From contig NC_087069.1 of the NCBI RefSeq assembly GCF_963678635.1, positions 6,433,472-6,497,471 of the forward strand: a DNA stretch of 64,000 bases. The letters are read 5' to 3'. Made by a program: the position numbers and the translations under genes. Under the pieces are notes generated by a model that made no database searches, was not told the DNA's origin, and saw nothing but the letters and a program-made list of their open reading frames with translations. The DNA is from Symsagittifera roscoffensis (taxonomy: Eukaryota; Xenacoelomorpha; Acoela; Convolutidae). Every line of letters starts with the position of its first letter. The stretch's first letter is position 1. Positions 41,592-50,539 of this stretch are shown here, piece by piece.

Positions 41592-43251
41592 AATAGTACA
41601 GTTTTACGAGTCATAATTATTTTCTTTTTCAGGCTGTCTTATCAACTGAAAGTTCATTATTACACTTAAGGGAAAGTAAAAATACGCTAGGTACAATAAC
41701 GTGATTTATAAGAATGAAGCCTTTGATGAAAGACCTAGCCAATGTAAAATCGTAACAAAATTATGCTGCAGCATCTGATGTTCTTAGGGCCACATCGGTT
41801 CCTTCTTAGGGCCCAAATAGGGATCCATGACTTAAATTATTATCTTTGTAATTACAAAATTTAAACTAGAAGAAGTTCATCAATAAGGGCAATATCTCTT
41901 CTTTTCTTCTCAACACATTGAGTAAAATTTTCAGGAAAATCTATTATCATAAAATGGGCAAACATAGTTTTTCGACCCGACCCGCCGCAGATTTATGCCA
42001 GCATATGTTGGTGGCTTTATGTAGCCTTTTAAAACCTATGATACCACATTTTTTCAACCAATGATTTTTGGTGGCTGTACGCAGCCTTCGAGACTCTTAT
42101 GATTCGCTCCTCAGATTTGGGCAAATTTCCGATTGGGTAGTTTAGAATCCACAACACACAGGCATTTAAATCTTTACATACAACAGATTTTCATAAGCAA
42201 CTTTGTGAAATATGGACTGCATCATTATTATGATTGCTAACGTTAAATTTTTATATCATAAAGTTCAGGACGAAGTTTTCTTTACTAAAGATGTGAGCCT
42301 GGAGTGATACAAGGGTTTACAACCGAAGAAAAATTATCAAACTTATCTTTTTGATTATTATACCGTTTTTTTAATTTGTCTTTAATTTTAATTTTTATCG
42401 ATATTCAATTTTTATTTGATTCTAATTCAATTATTTTCTATTCTTTATCAAAAATGAAACAAAATGTTGTAGTTATGACGAAAACATTGTCAAATCAAAA
42501 GCAAATTAACATTTGATTAATTCTGCTTTAAAACCACCATTATAGTATTCGATTATTTCAGTTTTTCATCCAGTAAATCCCAACTTAGAGTGTATGGATG
42601 TATGATTTGTTAATTATGTTACAATCAGGATGAAAATGAGAAATTAAAACTATTTCTCCTTTTTTCGTCGTGGTGGGTTTGTGTGCAACACAAAATACAA
42701 AAAAATTTGAGTAGGACACAAAAATCAACCATACTTAGCTTGTGTATGACACAAAACGTTCACATAATCATCTTTTGTAATAAACAGAAAATAGAATTGT
42801 GACTGGATGTTTGATAACAGAGTGGGAACCGTTTATGGACTATATACTCTCGGTTCAAGTGCACAAAATTATAATCAGAGCAAGATGAAGCTAGCGTGAT
42901 GTCACTGCAGTTTTGACAAGTAAAACCCAATCTATCAGCTCGCAACACAATTGCAACCTCGATTCGATATTGATGAGTACTACCAAAATCAAGACAGCGA
43001 GTAGCAATTCTATGAAATCGTCAATGACATCAATGACAAGAAAGACGAAGGAAAAGCTCTAAAACAATTGAAAGGAGACGAATGATTCAATTTATTTCAC
43101 TTTATTTTTGAACGATTTGATTTCATCCTAAAGTATAATGTTTTTTTTTTCAAATATTTAACCAAACCCTGTTTCACGATTTATTATCATAAATTGATAC
43201 CAATGTAAATGTGAGTGTCGAACAACTGTTCATCTAAAAAAGGGGTTGATT
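41592..43251. other. 3' internal region of the decayed Gypsy, no genes seen
   Basis: AT-rich, with no recognised protein. CTGATTTTTGGTGGCTGTACGC-like repeats occur around 42000-42090 (two imperfect GGTGGCTxTAxGxAGCCTT words). It ends at the polypurine tract before the 3' LTR. Confidence 0.35.
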
Positions 43252-43600
43252 TGTAGTTTTGATGGAAATGCTACACATATACAAAAGGCTCTTGTCTTAA
43301 CTGTTTACATAAGATCTGCCTGCACTTTGCAGTGACTCTAATTTCTTGTGCTGAAACGGCCAGCTAAAATACTCTCATTTTCTTGAAATTTTTTCTTTTA
43401 TAAGTATAACTCATAAATTTGCTCATAATAACTTTTCATAAAAAACAGAGTCACTCAGGGCTTAAAGAAATTTAAGTAAAAATTTTCTTAAGTCAAATTT
43501 AACGGACCGAGAGGAATAAACAAGAGCCACCACCCCAGCATCGGTCAATACCTCAACTGACAGTGAGGACTAGATGGTGTACCCTTACCAGCAAGGACTG
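43252..43600 (+). repeat. 3' LTR of the decayed Gypsy (approximate end)
   Basis: Aligned with the 5' LTR through TGTACCCTTACCAGCAAG, after which the 5' copy enters the N gap, so the true end is not determined. The preceding AAAAAAGGGGTTGATT supports the start. Confidence 0.55.
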
Positions 43601-43931
43601 CACATGAACTTCTCAGCACCTTCTCTCCGCTACTTTTTAACGAGTTTTGTAAGAAATAAAAAGTGAAAAATTGATAAAATAAACATCCCCTCCTATCCGT
43701 AAAAATTAACAAAAGATGAACAATTTTGCAAAACACTTAACCTTTGACTATTTAATCATTCTTTTTATTTTTATCTGTTTATATAAATTTCCTTTTAACA
43801 CTAGGATCAGATCGACTATGATCTATGATATAATTTAACTGAGACTTATAATTTTAATTACTACTTGAAACAAAGGGATCTAACAACCGACCCCACGTTT
43901 CTCTTGGTAAAAAGTCAGATTTAGAAGAGAC

Positions 43932-44302
43932 GTGGGACCACCACTATTCTACGGAGAACGCCGATATGTGGATACTAAAGAGGACTCTGGGACGCAATCT
44001 GGACCCGAAATAAATTCCTTGAAGACCCTGTTTTCTTGTACTGGTCTCCATTTGATTTCCTTACTCCTCTCACTAACTCTCCTCATAGACATATGTTGGT
44101 CGTCGAAACAGCGCTTACGTGGTCGTGCAATCCTACTCCAACGGGAACGCTCGAACAACTTTTGAACCCAACGTCGTGGAAGTCTCCCACCTCGAAATTC
44201 CCCAACATCGTCTCAGAACAAGACTCTGTGAGCGAAATTTCGTCGACGGTAGAACAAGACTTACAACAATCATTAGATGAGTTCGACGCCGAGTACAATT
44301 AA
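43932..44302 (+). other. Possible coding remnant with a hydrophobic segment
   Basis: Two overlapping open frames with better-than-background composition. 43932-44165 contains LHLISLLLSLTLLIDICW, a good candidate transmembrane helix, followed by a basic SSKQRLRGRAILLQRERS. 44036-44302 ends with an acidic, Ser-rich tail, DSVSEISSTVEQDLQQSLDE. A membrane anchor plus tail could be an envelope-like or host fragment, but no family is recognised and a frame change would be needed to link them. Confidence 0.25.
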
Positions 44303-44800
44303 AATTCCTGGATCTTGTTTAAAACTCCATTTCCAATTTTCTTATTATAGGATTTGTTCTTTTAAATGGCCCCACTGTTCTTAAGTTATGTGTATTCTTA
44401 TGTATACATTTGTTTGCCTGGATATATTTTATATCAGTTTAAAATTAGAATAGATTAGGTAATTTCTGTATTTTTCAGCCATTTGGGCTGTTCTGTTCAA
44501 TTCGTTTTGTTTTGTGCATGGGTGTATATAGACTTAGCTTTAGCTTATTGTAAATTTTTAAGTTTTTCCCGTTGGGGTAGCTTGTGAGTTGTCCATTTTA
44601 AAAAATCTATCGACCTATGGTTTTATTTTGATACCAGCTAATTATGCCTCATATCAACCATCGGTCGATCATTCAATGAAATTGTTTTTAAAGCAGACAT
44701 TTTATTTCATTCTTAATCATTTTAGTATTTTAAGTCCTTAGTTAGTCTACATACTTGTACATAATCAGGGTTAAATAATAGTAGTTTAAGATCTTTCATT
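44303..44800. other. Spacer
   Basis: AT-rich; no gene or repeat recognised. Confidence 0.4.
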
Positions 44801-45866
44801 AATTGCAGCGCTTCCTACAATTTGTACAATTTAAATCAAATGAAAAACAAACAAGTGAAAAAATTGTTGAACATAATAAATTTTTAGTCCAGCCATTGAA
44901 ATTCAACTTGAAGAAAAATCCCTTCTTCAAAAAAAAAAGTTGTCTATCGTAACTGTATAGGAGCTTGCTTTAAATTTTGTATTATCTGCATAGAAACTTA
45001 GATGATTGACTTTTGACCCGGTCTGTCGTTGAATAATTTAATTTCCTTTTAAAGAAAAGCGTCACAGAGTGTAACAACAGTTTGAACCTGGACAAGCATT
45101 TCTTTAAGAATTAAATTTTTATAAAAAGCAGCGCTTATTCGAAAACTGTACAAATTAAATTGAGAAAAATGTGAAAGAAATAGCTGAAAATATTTAATTT
45201 TTAGTTCGGCAAATAGAATTAGACATAAAAAAATATTCCTGTTTAAAAAAGTAATCTTAACTATATATTAGCTTGCATTTCTCTTTGTAACCTTTTATTG
45301 TTAATTTTGTAGAAATTTAGAAGACTATATTTTGACCCGTTTTGTCGTTGAGGAATATATTTGCTCCTTAAAGAAAAGTGTTACAAAGTGTAACAACTGA
45401 TTATACACATACAAACGTTTTTTTAAAAGATATATTTTCACAAAATGCAGCGCCTATTGACAAAATGTACAAACTAAATCAAATAATAAAAATGAACTAC
45501 TTAAAAAGTTGCAAGAAGTTTCATTTTTTAGTTCATCCACTGAAATTAGACTTGAAAAAGTTCCTGCTGTAAAAATAACGGCGATCTTAACTGCATATTA
45601 GCTTGCGTTATCTTTTGTAGCAACAATTTTTTTAACTGTATTTGAACTTAGAATATTCAATTTTTACCCGGTCTGTTGTTGAAGAATTTTTTTCTTTTTT
45701 GAAAAGAACAAATCAAAGTGTAACAACTGTATAAATCATTACTATCGTTTTTTCAACAATATTTTTTTATAAAATGCAGCAATTATTGACAAACTTTACA
45801 AACTAAATCAAATAGAAAAACAAGTAAAAAAATTGCAAAAATTAGTATATTATTGTTCAACCAATC
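44801..45866. repeat. Tandem repeat, ~310-bp monomer, about 3.5 units
   Basis: Landmarks recur in fixed order: GCAGCGC(T/C), ACAAATTAAAT, a variable TTTTTAGTTC block, ATTAGCTTGC, TTTTGACCCG(G/T)TCTGTCGTTG and AAAGTGTAACAAC. AGCTTGC falls near 44963, 45270 and 45600, giving periods of about 307-330 bp. A final unit resumes at 47310-47600 after the palindrome-rich insertion. The units are diverged and non-coding: a degenerate satellite-like array. Confidence 0.7.
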
Positions 45867-47309
45867 ATTACGAGGCCAAACTGTGCACTGGATAGAAGCA
45901 CAATGTTGTGTCTGTGTGTTCCTGGATTCCAGAGACAAGTCTTAAAATATGTTCCAAAATGTGAGTGGATTCTACAAACTAAATTTCAGTGGATTCCGCA
46001 TACATATACCTGTAACGTTAGTTTTGTCGGCTCATTTGTTTTGTTGCGGATTCCGCAACAAGCAAATATAGCTAGCTGTTCTGGATTCCGCAACTGTAAG
46101 CGGAATCCGCAAAATGTAAGCGGAATCCACAAATGTAAGTGGATTCCGCAAACTGTAAGTGGATTCCGAATTTTGTTCAATACTGAATTTGCATATGAAC
46201 AATTAAAAGCTGAGCTGGAATTCTTATCTCTATCAAGGGGGAATTTAAAAGCAAAGATTTAACCATTGTCAGCGGAATCCTCGAACAAGTCTTAAAACAT
46301 TGGTTACCTAAATCGGTGGATGTCATCTTTTAGTATTTTGGAAACACAACAACGAATAATTTCAAAATTTGAGTCATTGAATCGAGAGTGTATGGAAAAC
46401 ACAGCATATCGACAAATTAGGTCAGTATTTGGGATTCCATCGATCCCAAATACTGGTCAGTATGTGAGATTGATGGAATCCCAAAAACTGTAATAATGTG
46501 GAATAAATATGGAAAATAGCCTTTATTTGGAGTCATTAGGTTGAGAGTGATTAGATATACAGCGCATAGCAAATCGTCGAATTAGTTCAGTGTTTGGAAT
46601 TTCATCGATCCCAAATACTGGTCAGTAATTGCGATTCGATTAATCCCAAACACTGATCTATTCTAGTAAACTTCTATTCTAGTAAATTGCAGTAATTGAA
46701 GTCATTGGAATGAGAGTGTATGGAAAAACAACACACAGCATATCACCAAATATGGAATACCCAACGCATAGCAAATTTTCGAATTGGTTCAGTATTTGGG
46801 ATTTCATCGAACCCAAATACTGGTCAGTAATTGGGAGTCCATTAATCCCAAACACTGATCTATTCGAGTAAATTTCTGTTCTAGCTAATTTCTATTCTAG
46901 TGAAATCAAATCATGTATTTAAAAGATAGAAAGGCTACTACATATGTAAATATTTGTAAAGGGAATCCGCAAACAAAATGCGGAAACCACTTACTATTTG
47001 CGGACTCAACTTACCTTTTGCGGATTCCGCAACAGCTCAATTTAACGATAGAAATTATTTATTATTTGTTTGTGGATTCCACAAACTGTTCTGGATTCGG
47101 CAATTACAGTTGCGGATTGCACAAATTTGCTGATTTTTTGAGCGATTTTGAGCGGTACAATGTTTTAGGTAATTGTTTGCGGAATCCAAAACAGCATAGA
47201 AGATCAAAGAAAAGTAGCAATGTTGCGGATTCCGCGACAAATCTGATTTTGGCCTTTTGCGGATTCCGCCTACAATGCAGAGAATGCACAGTTTGGCCTC
47301 GTAATGATG
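45867..47309. mobile_element. Palindrome-rich element with terminal inverted repeats
   Basis: The left end CATTACGAGGCCAAACTGTG and the right end CACAGTTTGGCCTCGTAATG are perfect inverted repeats. The element interrupts a tandem unit: other units have GTTCA-CCA-TGAAATTA where this one has CCAAT before and ATGAAATTA after, implying an AT dinucleotide target duplication. Inside are about 16 copies of the near-palindrome TGCGGATTCCGCA and variants in two clusters (45920-46280; 46960-47275), with a middle zone of TTTGGGATT...AATCCCAAA palindromes (46430-46860). No transposase is encoded, so it is non-autonomous; superfamily not assigned. Confidence 0.75.
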
Positions 47310-47600
47310 AAATTAATCTTTCAGAAAAATTCCTACTTCATAAAAAACGGTAATCTTAACTTTATATAAGCTTGCATTGTATTTTGTAAAAAGTTTTTGT
47401 TAACTGTTTTAGAAGATTGATTTTTGACTTGGTCTGTCGTTGAAGATTTAGTTTGCACTTTAAAGAAAAGGTTTCGAAGGTGTAACAACTGTTTGAGTCT
47501 GTACAAGCATTTCTTTAAAATATATGTTTTCATAAAATGCAGCGCTTATTCACAGACTCTACAAATTAAATTAAAAAATCAGGTGAAAGAAATAGCTGAA
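47310..47600. repeat. Final unit of the ~310-bp tandem repeat
   Basis: Resumes with TGAAATTAATCTTTCAGAAAAATTCC, then TAAGCTTGCATTG (47367), GGTCTGTCGTTGAAG and GGTGTAACAAC, the same landmarks as 44801-45866. It confirms that the element at 45867-47309 is an insertion. Confidence 0.65.
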
Positions 47601-47871
47601 GTTACGAAATTTACATGCGTTTTAAACAAATGTTACATTTTATAACACTGTTTTCTTTACTATGCTTAACTTTTTACGTGCATTTGAAACAAACGTTACA
47701 TTTTTTAGCACCTTTTTCGTAACTCTAGTGATTTTATTTTTTCATATCCCTTTAACAAAGTTCGCACAACCAGCTTCCCTCCTTCTGTCTTCGTATCAAT
47801 TGTGTAACAACCAAACGAAAACCATCAACAGAATTCAGTTTAGAAAAAACCATTTCAGCGAATTTTGCACA

Positions 47872-48391
47872 ATGAGTAGCAAAGAGAAAAGTCAAATCAT
47901 TTTGCTGGATGAGCAATGGAACGAGCGCCTTAAATCGGATCCCAGTTATAAAAAATTTGCTGATTCAATTGAAAATTATTGGACACTTCACGACAAAGCT
48001 AGAAATTAGACTCGGAAACAAAAATCCAGCGACCCGAATCTCTGGACCCAGCAAAAATCCAGCGACCCGAAAAAAATAATGAGCAATGATAGAAGCATTG
48101 ATTTTGTCTATACATGTTTTTATAAAATGATGAAACATTTAGTGACGCATAAATTGAAATGTTACGATTCCACGAACTGTTATAAGTTCACGTCGGTTCT
48201 GAACTTATGCGGTGCACCCGGTGGTTTCTGCAAAATCTTACTAGAATGCGATCAAACTACAAACATTGACGTGTTCACATTGCCAGTAGAAGAAGATGGG
48301 ATTCCAATGCGGATTGAAGACTCCAAAATTTCAGTGAACAAGCATGGATCAGACTATGGTGACATTTTTCAATTGGCCTCTCTTGTTAAAG
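47872..48391 (+). pseudogene. Methyltransferase-like gene copy 2, exon 1 (pseudogene)
   Basis: ATG at 47872 gives MSSKEKSQIILLDEQWNERL, aligned to the copy 1 start. The frame stays open except for an in-frame TAG at 48007-48009. After it comes a duplicated word, AAAATCCAGCGACCCGA, at about 48030 and 48054, then VLNLCGAPGGFCKILLE (SAM motif I), FTLPVEEDGIPMRIEDS and HGSDYGDIFQLASLVK. It ends at AAAG before GTTAGA, the same donor and phase as copy 1. Motif I is intact, so the decay is recent, but the stop plus the downstream lesions mean no full product. Confidence 0.8.
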
Positions 48392-48409
48392 GTTAGATAT
48401 CTACTCATA

Positions 48410-48835
48410 AAGGGGCGCATCTAGGTTTTCCTCGAGGGAGCGGATTGGATTTTAAAACATAATAAAAGTTTTGTTGACCTTTTTTTAGGTCGACCAAATT
48501 GAGTTTCCGAGTGCTCCCAGAACACTATAAAAACTAAATTTGGACAAATTTGGAGCGTTTTGCGCCGCAAGCAAATTAAAAAAAAATAGGTCAAAAAGGA
48601 TGTTTCTGAGCAGTTTTTGGATAATTTTGATTAGAAAGTTGCGTTTTTATGGCGCGCCTCCTCCTCAATATAAGCATATAATTGGCACCGAAGGCGCTTT
48701 TAGAAAAGTTTTAGGGTCGGTCGTCCACAGATAGAGTTCTTAAGAAAAACCAATAGGGGTAACCTTTGAGTCGGCAGGGTGTCGAATCCGCAGGGTGTCG
48801 AATACCTCCCTCCCCCTCCCCCTAAATCCGCCCTG
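48410..48835 (+). mobile_element. hAT-type MITE in methyltransferase copy 2 intron
   Basis: Starts AAGGGGCGCATCTAGG (first base changed from C) and ends CTAAATCCGCCCTG. Flanks TACTCATA (48402-48409) and TACTCTTA (48836-48843) form an 8-bp target duplication with one mismatch. 426 bp, non-coding. Confidence 0.8.
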
Positions 48836-49153
48836 TACTCTTATACTCAAAACAAGTGCTCCTTTTTTATAGCACAAAACCAAAAAATGTTCATCGTGAA
48901 CAAAAACTATTTGAGAGAAAAAACGGCGTATGTTTGATTAGATATGAAATTTGCAGAAAAGGTTTTTCGATCAAGATTTTATACAAGCCAAAGTCTTGTA
49001 TGATCTCTCGAAACTATACTACCATTTTAACATTAACTTTTTTTGATCCCTAAAAGCTCGAAGATAAAGCTAGGATGTTGGCGACAAAGGACTCCTTGTT
49101 GAAAGCTCGTCAATTTTCTGTGTTCCCCATCCCTGAAATTATTACGTGGCTAA

Positions 49154-49405
49154 CAGGGGCGGATCTAGAATTTTCTCGAGGGCGGGATTTTCAAAAAAAA
49201 AATTTATGTTTCGTCAATTTTTTTTGGCTCAACCAAATTGATTTTCCAAGCTCCCCCAGAGCAATAAAAAGACTCTGTGTGGGCCAAGCTTTCTGCGCAT
49301 CAAGAAAAATTTTGAAAAAAAAGAGAAAAACGGGCCAAAAAAAGGCATTTTGGAAAATTTTGACCAAAAAAATTGCACTTTTTCGGCGCGGTCTCCCCTT
49401 ATTTT
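49154..49405 (+). mobile_element. hAT-type MITE, 5' fragment
   Basis: Starts CAGGGGCGGATCTAGAATTT and follows the family body to TTTTTCGGCGCGGTCTCCCC, then stops just before the exon 2 acceptor. The 3' third and right terminus are missing, so it is truncated. Confidence 0.7.
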
Positions 49406-49427
49406 GTTATTCCATTTTTTGTTAGAA

Positions 49428-49498
49428 AATCTTGTCAGCTGGGATGATAAATACAAGCTAGCGATTATGGATGGGTCGTGCATGAAAACGAAGCTTAT
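49428..49498 (+). pseudogene. Methyltransferase-like gene copy 2, exon 2, left part
   Basis: Reads NLVSWDDKYKLAIMDGS, paralleling copy 1 exon 2 (NHVKWYDKYQLVTMDGS). A base appears lost shortly after MDGS relative to copy 1. The exon is cut at CTTAT (49494-49498) by the Gypsy insertion and resumes after 57113. Confidence 0.8.
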
Positions 49499-49877
49499 TG
49501 TTATCCATACGGATACAGTAGATACCGATCAGAACTGTTATCCATTCGGATATACTAGAACTCTGTCTACCTAAAACAATACGTCTATCCTAAATGCTAA
49601 CCATATATACTTATGTAACATTATGTAAACTGAACCATATAGAAGTCTGATCTAAATTAAGTACCTATTAAACCTAACACCATATTCAATAGTTATTTAT
49701 GAGTCTCTGTCTCTCTCATGATTTCGAGGTCAGATTCGAATCAGACTTAACTTTATTAACTGAATTTAAGTTGCTCTCTAACTATTCGTATTTCTATTCT
49801 CAGTTAGCGATTAAGCATAGACTTTGACTACATAGATTACATAGCTTACACCTCACCTAACGGCTGAGGGTATAACA
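49499..49877 (+). repeat. 5' LTR of the full-length Gypsy
   Basis: 379 bp, TGTTAT to ATAACA. The last base also serves as the A of the gag ATG. It differs from the 3' LTR at about four sites (for example CAGAACTG versus CAGATCTG, and TATACTTATG versus TATAATTATG). Confidence 0.95.
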
Positions 49878-50527
49878 TGGCGCAGCCAGCACTCACAACA
49901 AAAAACCCACTAGGTATCGCCCCATTCTGGTAAAAAGCCTCGGCGGAACCTCCAACGGAGTGGGAGAAGTGGAATCAGCAACTCTACTTAGGAATTGTCG
50001 CAAAAGATGGCATAAACCTACAAAAGCTATTACGAGACCCACCCGCAGTGAGAAAACCGCAAGAACCCGGGTATGAACTTCCTATAGAAGGGGAAACTCA
50101 ATCACAAACCAGGGACAGGAACATTCGTAACCAAGAGAAAAAGATACAATGGGATAACCAATGTGCCCAATTGGACAACTTGGGACCCACCGTGGATGGA
50201 ATACCATGGGAGGAAGCCGACATAAAAGTCAGAAGCTATATTTATCTCAGTCTTGGAAACGAAGGTCAAAGACGTCTGAACCAACATTACCCAGACCTAA
50301 AGATACAAGAAATATCAACGAGAGCAATCTGGAATCGATTAGAGCACCTCTTCATTAAAGACCGTAATGTTACATTTGATAGATACGAGGCATTCACAAG
50401 AAAGCAGAATAAAACAGAAACGCTGGAACAGTTCCACTGCGGTCTCACGGAATTGGTCATCAAGGGAAACTTCAAATGTCCTAATTGCAACAATAACACG
50501 TTAGAAACAGAAATTATCCGAGACTAA
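49877..50527 (+). pseudogene. Gypsy Gag, two in-frame stops
   Basis: ATG at 49877-49879 is formed by the last LTR base plus TG of the primer-binding site and gives MAQPALTTKNPLGIAPFW, then TAA at 49931. The same frame continues with KASAEPPTEWEKWNQQLYLG and a capsid-like region (YIYLSLGNEGQRRLNQHYPD, then TRAIWNRLEHLFIKDRNVTF and TLEQFHCGLTELVI), ending at TAA 50525-50527. The pol frame that follows is the same, so Gag and Pol were one polyprotein here and the stops are probably mutations. The alternative, programmed readthrough, is unlikely at the first stop. Confidence 0.8.
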
Positions 50528-50539
50528 TTCACAGCAAAT

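Larger units (their letters stand above)
38845..43600 (+). mobile_element. Decayed Gypsy-like LTR retrotransposon
   Basis: A direct repeat (TGTAGGAAGCTACACAAATA at 38845; TGTAGTTTTGATGG at 43252), with shared downstream blocks CATAAGATC, CAGTGACTCTAATTTCTTG and GAGGACTAGATGGTGTACCC, brackets gag, protease and integrase remnants. AAAAAAGGGGTTGATT just before 43252 is a good polypurine tract. The left edge matches the point where the two methyltransferase loci stop aligning (GTGTAGGAAG in both), so the insertion postdates the duplication. The primer-binding site is probably in the N gap. The RT and RNase H domains are missing. Confidence 0.65.
48392..49427 (+). other. Intron 1 of methyltransferase copy 2
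   Basis: Donor GTTAGA; acceptor TTTTTTGTTAG. About 1.0 kb, with a hAT-type MITE (48410-48835) and a second fragment (49154-49405) taking up most of it. The unique part (48840-49150) shares words with 35300-35450 in copy 1. Confidence 0.65.

Noticed and set aside
47662-47871. N-terminal extension with a hydrophobic leader on methyltransferase copy 2
   Set aside because: The frame is open upstream of 47872, but copy 1 has no matching extension and homology begins at the ATG at 47872, so it is probably 5' untranslated sequence.
50525-50539. Programmed stop-codon readthrough between gag and pol
   Set aside because: The stop is in frame, but another stop sits near the start of gag and more lesions occur downstream, so random decay is the simpler explanation.
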